DNA of 64,000 nucleotides from NCBI RefSeq assembly GCF_004366815.1, contig NZ_SORI01000010.1:46322-110321 (forward strand), read 5' to 3'. The notes under the pieces were generated by a model, which saw only the letters and a program-made list of their open reading frames with translations, was not told the DNA's origin and searched no databases. The translations under genes were made by a program, and so were the position numbers. This DNA is from Aminivibrio pyruvatiphilus (GTDB taxonomy: Bacteria; Synergistota; Synergistia; Synergistales; Aminobacteriaceae). Position 1 is the stretch's first letter. Every line of letters begins with the position of its first letter. Shown here piece by piece: positions 8,823-17,784 of this stretch.

Positions 8823-8841
8823 TGATAAAAAATTCATATCA
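8823..8841. promoter_or_regulatory. operator-like palindrome upstream of the YheO-type regulator
   Basis: TGATA and TATCA are the arms of a 19-bp site that matches the iorA-upstream site in 17 of 19 positions. It covers the candidate -10 box of the regulator promoter (TTCATA on the plus strand at 8833-8838), an arrangement expected for a repressor. Confidence 0.6.
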
Positions 8842-8861
8842 TTTTTCCGCTCTGCTGTAAA
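8833..8861 (-). promoter_or_regulatory. candidate promoter of the YheO-type regulator
   Basis: On the minus strand TTTACA (8856-8861) and TATGAA (8833-8838) are spaced by 17 bp, about 50 nt before the start. The -10 box lies inside the 19-bp palindrome. Confidence 0.5.
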
Positions 8862-8907
8862 GGCAAAGAAACTCCGGGAGGACTTCCCTTCATCAGAACG
8901 GAACCGG

Positions 8908-8943
8908 AAAAGAAAAACGGCGGTCCCTCATGGAATCCGCCGT
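8908..8943 (-). terminator. rho-independent terminator after the coiled-coil secreted protein
   Basis: ACGGCGG/CCGCCGT forms a 7-bp stem with a 13-nt loop, followed on the minus strand by TTTTCTTTT. It lies about 50 nt after the stop of the gene that starts at 10134. Confidence 0.8.
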
Positions 8944-8991
8944 CATTGTTCTTTTTCTGCCCTTTTCAGGGTGGGAACAGCTCCTCCTTTT

Positions 8992-10134
8992 TCAGTTGCC
9001 AGTCCGGATCCGCTCCGTTATCCTCTCGAATTCCTTCATGAGTTCCTGGTCGTACACGAGGGCAAGGTCGGGTACCGCAAAACCGAAGACTCCCTCCAGG
9101 GTGCTCATGGAGACCTGGATAAGGGAGATGAGGTCACTTCCTGTTTTTACTGTGTCGTAGGTGTTCCGGGCAACGAAATAATCTCTCTTCAGTTTTTCCG
9201 AGGCTCCCCTGAGGGCGTTTTCCTGCCCCCTCAGGTACTGCCGGTAGAGCTCCGCTGTCCGGACGGTGCGGTCGTTTGCCTTTACGTTGGCCTCCAGAAC
9301 CTGCCTGTTTTTTTCGTCCCGTCCCGCCTTCGCCAGCATCTGGCGGGCCTCGTCGCCCAGACGCCGGGCGGTTTTCATGACCTCTTCAAGGCGTGGAATG
9401 TACTCACTGCCGATTTTTCCCAGGACGTTGAGGTTTGCCTGAAGGTAGAGATCTACCAGCACCATGTGGACCCCCGTGTACTTCCTGGCCGACTGGACGC
9501 TGCCCTGCCCTCCCTGGAGAAGGCTCAAAATCTGCTGGTTGATTTTTCTGATACTGTCGGCTGCCAGCAGGAGGTGCAGCACGTCGTCGCCGCTGACGCT
9601 GGAAAGGAGCACGTCGAGCTGCTGCTCCTCCACGCTGACTCCCATTTTCGCCAGGGCTTCCCGCATGGCTCTTTTGAGCTCCGTTTTTCTCGCAGTCAGT
9701 CCTTCAATGTCTTCCCTGAGGTCAGCTATTTTTTCATCGATTTTCGTCCGGGTTTTCTTCAGGGGATTCCAGGTTTTTTCAGGCGCCCCTATCCTCTCCT
9801 TCAGAAGCACCGTGATCTCGTCCCCCGCCTGTTCGATCTTCATCTCGAGAAAGTTGTATTCCTGGCGGGCGTTCTGAAGCTCCGAGCCGATAAGGACGGC
9901 AAAGACCTCGTCGAGAAGGGCTTCGTACTTTTTGGTGTTCGACTTTTTATCCTCTCCGAAAAAACTCGATTCGGGAAGATCTTTCTGGCGGTCAAACACC
10001 TCCAGCGACTTTTCCAGCTTGGGAAGAGCCTTTTCCCAGATTTTCGCAAAGAACGGATCGCTGTCCCCGGCGGCGGGAAGGGCCGGAGAAAACAAAAAGC
10101 AGAGCAGAAGAATCACGGGAACCATCGGTTTCAT
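8992..10134 (-). CDS. secreted coiled-coil protein, unknown function
   Basis: The product has 380 residues. The start MKPMVPVILLLCFLFSPALPAAG is a typical signal peptide, so it is exported. The mature part is highly charged and mostly helical with long heptad-like stretches, for example around KTRTKIDEKIADLREDIEGL, suggesting coiled coils. I chose the ATG at 10134 because GAGGTG lies 6 nt before it; an ATG 6 nt upstream touches that site. I recognise no enzyme motif. It is monocistronic with its own terminator and is divergent from the serine dehydratase gene. Confidence 0.7.
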   Translation of the reverse strand: MKPMVPVILLLCFLFSPALPAAGDSDPFFAKIWEKALPKLEKSLEVFDRQKDLPESSFFGEDKKSNTKKYEALLDEVFAVLIGSELQNARQEYNFLEMKIEQAGDEITVLLKERIGAPEKTWNPLKKTRTKIDEKIADLREDIEGLTARKTELKRAMREALAKMGVSVEEQQLDVLLSSVSGDDVLHLLLAADSIRKINQQILSLLQGGQGSVQSARKYTGVHMVLVDLYLQANLNVLGKIGSEYIPRLEEVMKTARRLGDEARQMLAKAGRDEKNRQVLEANVKANDRTVRTAELYRQYLRGQENALRGASEKLKRDYFVARNTYDTVKTGSDLISLIQVSMSTLEGVFGFAVPDLALVYDQELMKEFERITERIRTGN

Positions 10135-10210
10135 TTCCATCACCTCATGACAGTAATCTATCACAAATGCCTTCCAAAAGGAAAAAGAAAATTACTGATA
10201 CCGGGCCTTT

Positions 10211-10229
10211 CCGGCGAAGAAAACGCCGG
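10211..10229. promoter_or_regulatory. inverted repeat in the putative serine dehydratase promoter
   Basis: CCGGCG-N7-CGCCGG lies just upstream of a TATACT -10 element (10233-10238) and would cover the -35/spacer region. It is a possible operator for the serine dehydratase gene; no second copy was found in the window. Confidence 0.35.
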
Positions 10230-10279
10230 TGGTATACTTTTGGAGGACCACATTCTCCTTCCCGGAGGTGACGGCGGCA

Positions 10280-11827
10280 ATGAAAAAGGTAAGCATACTG
10301 AATCATGTAATAGGGCCTGTGATGAGAGGCCCCTCGAGCTCCCACACCGCAGGCCCGTGGCGAATCGGCCGCATGGCGGCAAACCTCCTCGGCGCACCCC
10401 CGGAACGGGCCCTTTTCACCTTCCATCCTTCCAGCTCCCTGGCGGTCTGTTTCCATGAGCAGGGCAGCGACCTTGCCTTTGCGGCAGGGCTCCTCGGCCG
10501 TCCGCTCACGGATCCCGATTTTTCCCGGACCCTCTTCCGGGCACCGGATCTCGGACTTGACGTCCGCTTCGAGAAGTTCCCTTTTCCAGAAGCCGACCAT
10601 CCGAACAGCTCCCTGCTCCGCCTCTCCGGAGGAGGAAAGGAACTGGTCATACACAGCAGATCCACCGGAGGCGGCTCTTTTGAAATCGCTTCCGTCAACG
10701 GCTGTCCTGCGGACATCACGGGAGAATCCTTCGTCTTTCTCCTTGAAGGGCAGCGGGAGGAAGATCTGAAGCATGCCTCCGTTATCGCTGAAGAATGCGG
10801 ATGGGAAACCTCCGTTCGCCGGGGTTCCGGGGGACCGGTGCTCTTCGGCAAATCCTCCGCTCCCCTTCCCGAAACCGCCAGGGAAACCCTTGCCCGGAAC
10901 GGGACCCGGTTCTTCAACGCCGATCCTGTCATGCTGCCCATGCCAGGAGAACCTCTTTTTTCCTGTGTTTCAGGGCTGCTCTCCCTTGCGGCGGAAAAAG
11001 GATGGTCTCTCGGCCGCGCTGCCCTTGCGTCGGAGGCCTCTCTCCTGGGTGTGCCGGAAAAGGATCTTATGGATGAGATGGAACGCCGCCTCGACATCAT
11101 GCTCACAGCGGTAAGAAAGGGACTGGCAGGGGATTTTTCCTCCATGAAGCTGCTCACCCCCATGGCGCAAAGGCTCTGGAATTCGGAAAAGAAGGGCGCT
11201 CTTTTCACCGGAGGGCCTCACGCCAGGGCCGCCATACGGTCCCTGGCGGCCCTCCACGTCTGCTCTTCCGGCGGCGTGGTATGTGCGGCCCCAACCGGCG
11301 GTGCTGCCGGTGTTCTCCCCGGAGTGGCGGCCACCCTGGCGGAGGATTTCGGCATCACAGGGGAGAGGCTCCTGCTGTCCCTCTGGGCCGCCGGAGCCGT
11401 GGGGTACCTCCACGACCTCAGAAGCACCTTCGCGGCGGAGGTGGCGGGATGCCAGGTGGAGATCGGGGCGGCGGGAGCCATGGCCGCAGCGGCTGCGGCT
11501 GAGGCTGCGGGAGGAACGGCACGGCAGGGGTGCGACGCGGCGGCCACAGTGTTCCAGAATGTCATGGGGTCGGTGTGCGACCTCGTCCAGGGAGTGGTGG
11601 AAATACCCTGCCACAGCCGAAACGCCTCCCTCGCCTCCCAGGCGTTTCTCTGCGCCGACCTGGTCCTCGGCGGATATGAAAACCCGGTTCCCCTGGATGA
11701 AACCATCGACGCGGTGGACAGGGCAGGACGGATGCTTCCGGAGGAACTGCGATGCACATCCCGGGGAGGCCTCGCACTCTGCCCTTCGGCCCTTGCACTT
11801 CCCCGGCTCGATACGGGGACACACTAA
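10280..11827 (+). CDS. sdaA: L-serine ammonia-lyase, iron-sulfur-dependent, single-chain (beta-alpha fusion)
   Basis: The product has 515 residues. The N-terminal beta domain opens with VIGPVMRGPSSSHTAGP, the conserved signature. The alpha domain follows with SGGVVCAAPTGGAAGVLPG and the cysteine-containing QNVMGSVCDLV, EIPCHSRN and the terminal ALCPSA that hold the [4Fe-4S] cluster. It deaminates L-serine to pyruvate and ammonia in the cytoplasm, feeding fermentation. A GGAGGTG ribosome-binding site selects the ATG at 10280. It is followed after 21 nt by the enoyl-CoA hydratase family gene, probably in one operon. Confidence 0.94.
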   Translation: MKKVSILNHVIGPVMRGPSSSHTAGPWRIGRMAANLLGAPPERALFTFHPSSSLAVCFHEQGSDLAFAAGLLGRPLTDPDFSRTLFRAPDLGLDVRFEKFPFPEADHPNSSLLRLSGGGKELVIHSRSTGGGSFEIASVNGCPADITGESFVFLLEGQREEDLKHASVIAEECGWETSVRRGSGGPVLFGKSSAPLPETARETLARNGTRFFNADPVMLPMPGEPLFSCVSGLLSLAAEKGWSLGRAALASEASLLGVPEKDLMDEMERRLDIMLTAVRKGLAGDFSSMKLLTPMAQRLWNSEKKGALFTGGPHARAAIRSLAALHVCSSGGVVCAAPTGGAAGVLPGVAATLAEDFGITGERLLLSLWAAGAVGYLHDLRSTFAAEVAGCQVEIGAAGAMAAAAAAEAAGGTARQGCDAAATVFQNVMGSVCDLVQGVVEIPCHSRNASLASQAFLCADLVLGGYENPVPLDETIDAVDRAGRMLPEELRCTSRGGLALCPSALALPRLDTGTH

Positions 11828-11848
11828 ATTCACAAGGAGGAACACAAC

Positions 11849-12619
11849 ATGCCGGCAGTTTTATGGGAAAGAAGCGATGGCGTAGGCTCCATCACCCTCA
11901 ACCGCCCCGAGGCCATGAACACCTTCAATACGGAACTCGCAGCCGAACTGAACGATGCGCTCCGCACCATGGAATCCGACGACGCCGTGCGGGCCGTCGT
12001 TCTCTCCGGTGCGGGAAAACATTTCTCCACGGGAATCGACCTCAGGGAGTATCTGACAAAGGAACGGCATGAGATCAGGGGTTTTCTCTCGCTCATGAAC
12101 ATCCACAACCACACCCTTGCGGCCATGACGAAACCCGTCATCGCCTCGGTGCAGGGATACGCCCTGGCCAACGGGACTGGGCTTGCCCTCGCCTGCGACT
12201 TTGTCGTGGCGTCGGAAGACGCCGTCTTCGGCACCACCGCGGTGAACGTGGGCCTCATCTGCCTGGAACCGGGACACCAGCTCGCGCGGTGGATCGGTGA
12301 AAAAAGGGCCCTTCAGTATGTTCTCACCGGGGACCTCATACCGGCTTCCAAAGGAAAGGAACTTGGTTTTGTTTATGCCGTGACGGAAAAAGAAAAACTC
12401 GAAGAAAACTCCCTGGCCCTGGCGGCACGGCTGGCCTCGAAGAGCAGGCTCTCGGTCCGCACAGGGAAAAGGGGCTTCGCCGCCATGTCCGGTCTCCCCG
12501 TTGAGCGGGCTGTGGAGGCCGGCGGCGAGCTGTTCGCCGCCCTGGCGTCCTCCGAGGACGGAAGGGAAGGCGTGGAAGCCTTCCTCGCCAAGCGCCCCGC
12601 GGCATTCAGGGGAAGGTAG
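11849..12619 (+). CDS. enoyl-CoA hydratase/isomerase family protein
   Basis: The 256-residue product has a crotonase fold. The first oxyanion-hole segment reads [14 protein letters not shown] and the second [22 protein letters not shown]. Crotonase-family enzymes hydrate, isomerise or hydrolyse acyl-CoA thioesters. AAGGAGG precedes the ATG. It lies between the serine dehydratase and a YbjQ-type gene, and no other acyl-CoA genes are nearby, so the substrate cannot be specified. Confidence 0.85.
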   Translation: MPAVLWERSDGVGSITLNRPEAMNTFNTELAAELNDALRTMESDDAVRAVVLSGAGKHFSTGIDLREYLTKERHEIRGFLSLMNIHNHTLAAMTKPVIASVQGYALANGTGLALACDFVVASEDAVFGTTAVNVGLICLEPGHQLARWIGEKRALQYVLTGDLIPASKGKELGFVYAVTEKEKLEENSLALAARLASKSRLSVRTGKRGFAAMSGLPVERAVEAGGELFAALASSEDGREGVEAFLAKRPAAFRGR

Positions 12620-12639
12620 CAGAAAGGGGATTCCAGCAG

Positions 12640-12963
12640 ATGATCATTACCACGACGCACACCATTGAAGGCAAGAGTATCACATCATACAGGGGGATCG
12701 TCTTCGGTGAAGTCATCGCCGGGGCGAACTTCATGAAGGACTTTAAGGCAAGCCTCACGAATTTTTTCGGCGGCCGGTCCGGGGCCTATGAAAAAGAGCT
12801 CACCGAGGCCAGGGAAGCCGCCCTGAAGGAAATGGAACAGCGGGCTGCCGGGCTGGGAGCCAACGCCATCGTGGGCATGCTGGTCCACTACGAAGTGCTC
12901 GGCAGCAACGGAAGCAACATGCTCATGGTCTCCACCTGCGGTACGGCGGTGCGGACGGACTGA
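12640..12963 (+). CDS. YbjQ/UPF0145 family protein
   Basis: The 107-residue product matches the small YbjQ family: an early [20 protein letters not shown], a central [31 protein letters not shown] helix-strand, and a beta-rich end. The family has unknown function and is often described as heavy-metal-binding by similarity only. It lies 20 nt after the hydratase gene, same strand, and ends facing the arginine-deiminase-like gene. Confidence 0.85.
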   Translation: MIITTTHTIEGKSITSYRGIVFGEVIAGANFMKDFKASLTNFFGGRSGAYEKELTEAREAALKEMEQRAAGLGANAIVGMLVHYEVLGSNGSNMLMVSTCGTAVRTD

Positions 12964-12998
12964 CCGGGAGCGGAGCGGGCGCCGCGAACGGTTACCTC

Positions 12999-14261
12999 CT
13001 AGAGGTCGTCCCTCCACAGCGGCATGGTGGAACACCGGGGACCTCCCCCGCCCTTCACCAGCTCGTCCGCTTCCACGGGGACCACGTTGATGCCGGCCTT
13101 TTCCAGGGCCCGGATGGTTCCCGTATTCCTGTCCCAGATGCACACCTTGCCGGGCTCCAGCGTGAAGGTATTTCCGCCGGAGCCCGCTCTCTGTTCGGCG
13201 AAGGCCACCGCTTCGCTCTCGCTGCCCCCCACTTTGACGATCCGGAGGGACGACAGCTTCAGCACTTTCCGGATGGCCCCGAAAAGAGAGTTTTCCCTGG
13301 TGATCCTGAGCCGGTCACCCCGTCCCCGGGTAATGTGAAGCACCGTGATTTTCTTTTCAATATAGGGGAAAAAGAGAAAGGCATCGTGGTCGATCATGTT
13401 CAGGAACATGTCAACGTGGACTGTGAGCCCGATGGAATCCTGGGGACCGAGCCTGGGATTTTCGAAAAGGAGGGCGAGCACGTCGGTAATGTGCCCCGAT
13501 TCCATGGTCCGTCGTGCGATTCGCTCGATGGATTCGGGGTGAGTCCTTTCGTTCACCCCGACAACAAATACGTTCGGGCTGTAGCAGTGGATGTTGCCTC
13601 CTTCGACAGGCCTGTCGTCACCTTCGGCGGAGCCGTACCATGTTTTGAACCCCGTGTCCTTCAACAGGGGGTGATGTTTGAAAAGAGCCTTCACGCAGGC
13701 AGGCTCCTTCATCCTGTCTCTGTTCAGCATCCTGCCGAAAACCACCCCTTCCCCGAGAACGGCTGCGGAATCCCGGGAATAGAGCACGTTCGTCATGGGG
13801 AAAAGGCACCATTCGTCCCGCCTGTCGGCCAGGTCATGCAGGGAGACCTCCCCGGTCTCCCTGTTGAGTTCATCCTTCGTCATGCCGAAAAAAAGCCGGT
13901 CCACCATGTCCCGGGGGGACATCCCCAGAAGGTATTCCCGGAGCACTTCCAGTGTCTGGGCCGTCACACAGGGCCGTTCAGTCTCCAGTATGGAAGGCAG
14001 GACATCTTCCCTCACCCCCGGAAGGGCGAAAATTTCCCGGAGCAGATCCTCGAAAACCAGGACCCCGGCACCGAAGGAGCGAACCGTCTCCACCCACTTT
14101 CGGTGCTCTTCCGCCGCCTTTCCGGGGCTGGGCACCGCATCCCAGGCGAAGGAACCGATATTGAGGGGGGTACACCGCTCGATGCCCTTTCCGGGAGGCT
14201 GCATTATCACCGCCCGGAGCTTTCCGATTTCCGAATTCACCCTGATCTTCAGCCCCGACAC
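12999..14261 (-). CDS. arcA: arginine deiminase-like enzyme
   Basis: The product has 420 residues and starts at a GTG with AAGGAGG 7 nt before it. The N-terminus (VNSEIGKLRAVIMQPPG), the VEGGNIHC stretch, the VHVDMFLNMIDHD histidine segment and the terminal GGGGPRCSTMP with the predicted nucleophile Cys410 all match arginine deiminases, which convert arginine to citrulline and ammonia. The usual FTRDP motif reads YSRDS here, so the substrate may differ. It follows a cysteine-synthase-family gene by 28 nt. No ornithine carbamoyltransferase or carbamate kinase is in the window. Confidence 0.82.
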   Translation of the reverse strand: MSGLKIRVNSEIGKLRAVIMQPPGKGIERCTPLNIGSFAWDAVPSPGKAAEEHRKWVETVRSFGAGVLVFEDLLREIFALPGVREDVLPSILETERPCVTAQTLEVLREYLLGMSPRDMVDRLFFGMTKDELNRETGEVSLHDLADRRDEWCLFPMTNVLYSRDSAAVLGEGVVFGRMLNRDRMKEPACVKALFKHHPLLKDTGFKTWYGSAEGDDRPVEGGNIHCYSPNVFVVGVNERTHPESIERIARRTMESGHITDVLALLFENPRLGPQDSIGLTVHVDMFLNMIDHDAFLFFPYIEKKITVLHITRGRGDRLRITRENSLFGAIRKVLKLSSLRIVKVGGSESEAVAFAEQRAGSGGNTFTLEPGKVCIWDRNTGTIRALEKAGINVVPVEADELVKGGGGPRCSTMPLWRDDL

Positions 14262-14289
14262 AGGCGTTCCTCCTTTTTCTTGAACCGCT

Positions 14290-15249
14290 TCAGCGGTAGA
14301 GGTCCGTACTCAGGTACTTCAGCCCTGAATCGCACACGAGAAAAACGACGTTCTTTCCATATTCCTTTCCCCTGAGCAGTCCGGCCGCCGCCTGCAGGTT
14401 CGCCCCGGAAGAGAAGCCGGCGAAAATACCCTCCAGGCGGGCAAGGGCTCTCGCTCCTTCCGCGGCTTCCTCGCTGCTTACAGTCAGGTAGCCGTCCACA
14501 AGGGCAGGGTCAATGAAGGGAAGGTCCCTGCTGTACCCCCCGCCCTGAATCTTGTGATTCGCGTTTGTCACTTTCCTGCCCGCAAGAAAGGCGGCGGTGT
14601 CAGGCTCCACCACATAGCACCGTATGGACGGTTTGAGTTTCTTCAGGGCTCGGGAGCAGCCGGCAAATGAACCTCCGGTTCCGGCGAAATCCGCGAAGGC
14701 GTCGATCCTGCCCTCCGTCTGTTCCCATATTTCTCTCCCCGTCCCGAACTCGTGGGCCCTGACATTGCTTTCCAGGGCAAACTGGTCCGCCCGGAAGGCA
14801 TTCCTTTCGCGGACGATCCGCTGCGCTTCCTCCTCCACCAGGGCCAGGTCGATGCCCGAAACCTGCCCCGGCTGCGATCCCGGCGCCTGTTCCACCAGGA
14901 CGACTTCAGCCCCGAGGGCAGACATCATCCTGGCCCGCTCCATGGAATTCCCCCTGGACATGACAGCGGTGAAGGGATAGCCTTTGACTGCACAGACAAT
15001 GGCAAGCCCGGTTCCCGTATTTCCGCTTGTCAGCTCCACGACGTTCTGCCCCGGAGAAAGTTCTCCCGACGCCTCGGCCTCTTCAATCATTCTGAGGGCT
15101 ATCCGGTCTTTTTTGCTGAATCCGGGGTTCAGATATTCGAGCTTGCCGTACAGCCCGCCGCTCAGTCCCCATTCTGAGGCCAGCCGGTCAAGCCGCACCA
15201 GGTGCGTGCTGCCTATGGCCTGAAGTACGCTGTCCAAAACCCTATTCAT
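14290..15249 (-). CDS. cysteine synthase family PLP-dependent enzyme
   Basis: The product has 319 residues. PLP fold-type II features are present: the Schiff-base lysine region NPGFSKKDRIA, the phosphate-binding TSGNTGTG, and GTGGSFAG in the second domain. The usual SVKDR of cysteine synthases is SKKDR here. Cysteine synthases make cysteine from O-acetylserine and sulfide; relatives make 2,3-diaminopropionate or cystathionine. It lies upstream of the arginine-deiminase-like gene and is divergent from ord, with which it shares an intergenic palindrome, so a role in amino-acid catabolism is also possible. A TTG 3 nt upstream is a less likely start. Confidence 0.8.
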   Translation of the reverse strand: MNRVLDSVLQAIGSTHLVRLDRLASEWGLSGGLYGKLEYLNPGFSKKDRIALRMIEEAEASGELSPGQNVVELTSGNTGTGLAIVCAVKGYPFTAVMSRGNSMERARMMSALGAEVVLVEQAPGSQPGQVSGIDLALVEEEAQRIVRERNAFRADQFALESNVRAHEFGTGREIWEQTEGRIDAFADFAGTGGSFAGCSRALKKLKPSIRCYVVEPDTAAFLAGRKVTNANHKIQGGGYSRDLPFIDPALVDGYLTVSSEEAAEGARALARLEGIFAGFSSGANLQAAAGLLRGKEYGKNVVFLVCDSGLKYLSTDLYR

Positions 15250-15340
15250 CAATCCCCCACTCCTCTCCGCCCCTGCATGTCGAGGTCAGTTCCCGCAGGC
15301 CGGCTGAATTTTGACACTACTATCATATCGCATTCTCGCA

Positions 15341-15369
15341 TTGACACGGTGTCCTGGAGACACCATACT
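15341..15369 (+). promoter_or_regulatory. candidate promoter of ord
   Basis: TTGACA (15341-15346) and CATACT (15364-15369) are spaced by exactly 17 bp, 38 nt before the ord start. Confidence 0.55.
15348..15364. promoter_or_regulatory. operator-like palindrome between ord and the cysteine-synthase-family gene
   Basis: GGTGTC-N5-GACACC is a perfect 6-bp-arm palindrome that fills the spacer of the ord promoter. It lies about 20 bp upstream of a TATGAT element (15322-15327) that could serve the divergent gene, so one regulator could control both directions. Confidence 0.5.
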
Positions 15370-15406
15370 TTTCGTGCATCATAAACCCGGGCGGAGGTGG
15401 CGTGCA

Positions 15407-16441
15407 ATGGAACCGATAAGAGCTGTCATATGGGGACTCGGAACGATGGGCTCGCTCATGGCGAAAATACTCTCTGAAAAGGAAGGAATCGAAATAACCG
15501 GTGCCGTGGATCTGAACCCGAACAAAACAGGAAAATCTCTGGGAGCAATAACAGGCTCCTCCCGCCACGGCGAAATTACGGTGACAGCGGATGCCGGGGA
15601 GGCGCTGGCACAGGAAGCGGACCTCGTCCTCCTGGCCACATCCTCGTTTATCAGTGAAACCGCGGAACCTGTCAGGCAGATAGTGAAAAGCGGCAAAAAC
15701 GTGATCACCATTGCCGAAGAATGGGCCTTTCCCCGCCGGACAGCCCCGAAAGTGGCAGAGGAAATCGACCGGCTCGCGAAAACTTTCGGCGTCACCGTCC
15801 TGGGAACGGGCGTGAATCCGGGATTCGTGCTCGATACGCTGATAATATCCCTTTCCGGAACCTGTGCGGGGGTAAGCAAAATAACCGCCAGGCGGGTGAA
15901 CGACCTTTCACCCTTCGGCCCGACAGTAATGGCAAGCCAGGGAATCGGCCTCTCGCCAGAAGAATTCGGGAAAGGACTCGAAAACGGCGCCATCTCAGGC
16001 CACATCGGCTTCGAACAATCAATACACATGATCGCCTCTTCCCTGGGGATCAGGCTGGAAAGAATCACCCAGTCCCTTGAACCCATCATATCCCGTACTT
16101 CACGAAAGACCCCCTGCGTGAGCATCTCCCCCGGGCAGGTCGCTGGCTGCAATCACCGGGCAGAGGGATGGTCGGACGGCAGGCCCGTCATCATTCTCGA
16201 ACATCCCCAGCAGGTTCACCCGGAAACCGAAAACGTCGAGACCGGAGATTTCATCCACATTGAAGGCAGACCGGACATCCGGCTCGCAATCCAGCCCGAG
16301 ATACCTGGGGGAACAGCCACGGCAGCCCTTGCCGTCAACATGATCCCTCATGTTCTGAATGCCCCGGCGGGTCTTGCCTGCATGGCCGACCTTCCGGTTC
16401 CCTCAGCGAGGCTTGCTGATTTCCGGCAGTTTCTGAAATAA
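15407..16441 (+). CDS. ord: 2,4-diaminopentanoate dehydrogenase
   Basis: The product has 344 residues. The N-terminal Rossmann fold has VIWGLGTMGSLMAK, followed by the family-typical VLGTGVNPGFVLDTL and RRVNDLSPFGPTVM stretches. In ornithine fermentation the enzyme deaminates 2,4-diaminopentanoate to 2-amino-4-oxopentanoate with NAD(P). GGAGGTGG lies upstream of the ATG; 32 in-frame residues further upstream overlap the promoter and are excluded. The usual partners ortAB and oraSE are not in the window, but an ornithine/alanine-racemase-family gene lies at 31384-32457. It converges with the M20 amidase gene over a hairpin. Confidence 0.88.
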   Translation: MEPIRAVIWGLGTMGSLMAKILSEKEGIEITGAVDLNPNKTGKSLGAITGSSRHGEITVTADAGEALAQEADLVLLATSSFISETAEPVRQIVKSGKNVITIAEEWAFPRRTAPKVAEEIDRLAKTFGVTVLGTGVNPGFVLDTLIISLSGTCAGVSKITARRVNDLSPFGPTVMASQGIGLSPEEFGKGLENGAISGHIGFEQSIHMIASSLGIRLERITQSLEPIISRTSRKTPCVSISPGQVAGCNHRAEGWSDGRPVIILEHPQQVHPETENVETGDFIHIEGRPDIRLAIQPEIPGGTATAALAVNMIPHVLNAPAGLACMADLPVPSARLADFRQFLK

Positions 16442-16468
16442 GGCGGGAGGGAATACCCCCGCCCTATT
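16442..16468. terminator. bidirectional terminator between ord and the M20 amidase gene
   Basis: GGCGGG/CCCGCC with a G/C-rich extension forms a hairpin immediately after the ord stop, with short T-rich flanks on both strands. It serves two convergent genes. Confidence 0.6.
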
Positions 16469-16473
16469 TGCAC

Positions 16474-17727
16474 TCAGAACCCGAGTACTCTCAGAACCAC
16501 GCCAAGAAGAACTTCAACCCCTGCCGCCAGATCCTCCCCGGAAGTGTGCTCCTCCGGACTGTGGCTGATGCCCCCGGCGCTGGGTACAAAAATCATGGCC
16601 GTTCTGCAGACCCTGGCCATCATCTGGGCATCGTGGCCGGCTCCCGAGACCAGCCGCATGGAGGAAAGGCCTTTCGAAGCAGCTGTCTCTTCGACGGCCT
16701 GGACAAGTTCCCTGTCGAAAACCACGGGTTCGAAGCGGACAAGGTGCTCCGACGAAATCCCGACACCTTCTTCGAAGGCGGTTTTTTCCAGGAAGGCCGC
16801 GAGCCGCTTCTCCGCCTCTGTCAGCTTCTCACCGTCCGGATCCCGCAGGTCCACCGTGAAAACGGCCTTCGAGGGGATGACGTTCACCGCTCCGGGTTCG
16901 AAGTCGATGGTTCCGACGGTGGCAAGGGTGGTCCCCGCAGAGAGGGAAAGGCCCCTCAGGAACACCGACACCAGGGCGGCGGCATAGCCTGCGTCATGGC
17001 GCAGCTTTGTCGGGGTCGTCCCGGCGTGATTCGCCTTGCCTTCAATGGTGATCCGCCACCAGGAAATTCCCTGCACTCCCTCCACCACACCGATCCGTTT
17101 CTTTTCGGCGTCAAGCCTCGGCCCCTGCTCCACGTGAAGCTCGAGATACCCGGAGGGAAGCAGGAAACCCGGTTCTTCCCCGCCGGAACACCCTATGGCG
17201 GCAAGTGCTTCGCCCACGGTGCAACCCTTTCCGTCGGTGATGTCCAGCGCCTCTCCGAGGGGCATGCCCCCCACGGCCACAAGAGACCCCAGCATATCGG
17301 GCTGAAATCTCACGCCCTCTTCATTCGTGAACGCCGCCACCACAAGCGGCCGGGGCGGAACCACGCCGGCCTCCCGGAAGGCCCTGAGCACCGCCAGGCC
17401 GGACAGGACGCCGTAACAGCCGTCATAGGGCCCCGCATGGATCACCGTGTCAATGTGGGAACCGATCATCAAGGCATTCCCAAGGCCGCCGTCCGCCCCC
17501 CGGAGAATGCCGAAAAGATTGCCGATCCTGTCCATCCGGACCTCGAGGCCGGCTTCTTCCATCCATCGAACCACCATATCCCTGCCCGCTTTATCACTTT
17601 CCGAAAGGGCGAGCCGCGTCCTCCCGCCGCTCGAATCCAGTCCCACTGACGCCAGGCTGTCTATCTGCCCGAGAAGCACGTCACTCCTCACAACCGGCCG
17701 GGAAACTGAATTTTCTCCTGAAATCAT
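16474..17727 (-). CDS. M20-family amidase (N-carbamoyl-amino-acid hydrolase / allantoate amidohydrolase type)
   Basis: The 417-residue product has the metal-binding motifs of the family: GSHIDTV, YDGCYGVLSGLAVL and FTNEEGVRF. Late segments SGAGHDAQMM and the ISHSPEE loop match the carbamoylase subgroup. These binuclear metal enzymes hydrolyse carbamoyl or ureido amino acids in the cytoplasm. GAGGAGG precedes the ATG. Given the arginine deiminase-like neighbour, a citrulline- or ureido-type substrate is a reasonable hypothesis, but the subgroup cannot be fixed from sequence alone. Confidence 0.85.
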   Translation of the reverse strand: MISGENSVSRPVVRSDVLLGQIDSLASVGLDSSGGRTRLALSESDKAGRDMVVRWMEEAGLEVRMDRIGNLFGILRGADGGLGNALMIGSHIDTVIHAGPYDGCYGVLSGLAVLRAFREAGVVPPRPLVVAAFTNEEGVRFQPDMLGSLVAVGGMPLGEALDITDGKGCTVGEALAAIGCSGGEEPGFLLPSGYLELHVEQGPRLDAEKKRIGVVEGVQGISWWRITIEGKANHAGTTPTKLRHDAGYAAALVSVFLRGLSLSAGTTLATVGTIDFEPGAVNVIPSKAVFTVDLRDPDGEKLTEAEKRLAAFLEKTAFEEGVGISSEHLVRFEPVVFDRELVQAVEETAASKGLSSMRLVSGAGHDAQMMARVCRTAMIFVPSAGGISHSPEEHTSGEDLAAGVEVLLGVVLRVLGF

Positions 17728-17784
17728 TGCCGAGCCTCCTCAATATACCTGTTTTTCATTTCAGTAATACCGGCACCCGTTGCA

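Noticed and set aside
8764..10458. A 564-codon open frame on the plus strand
   Set aside because: It lies antisense to the coiled-coil secreted protein gene and the promoter region, and its translation has no family features; GC-rich codon bias opens the opposite strand.
16468..17649. A 393-codon plus-strand frame opposite the M20 amidase gene
   Set aside because: The minus-strand gene has complete metal-binding motifs; the other strand is a shadow.
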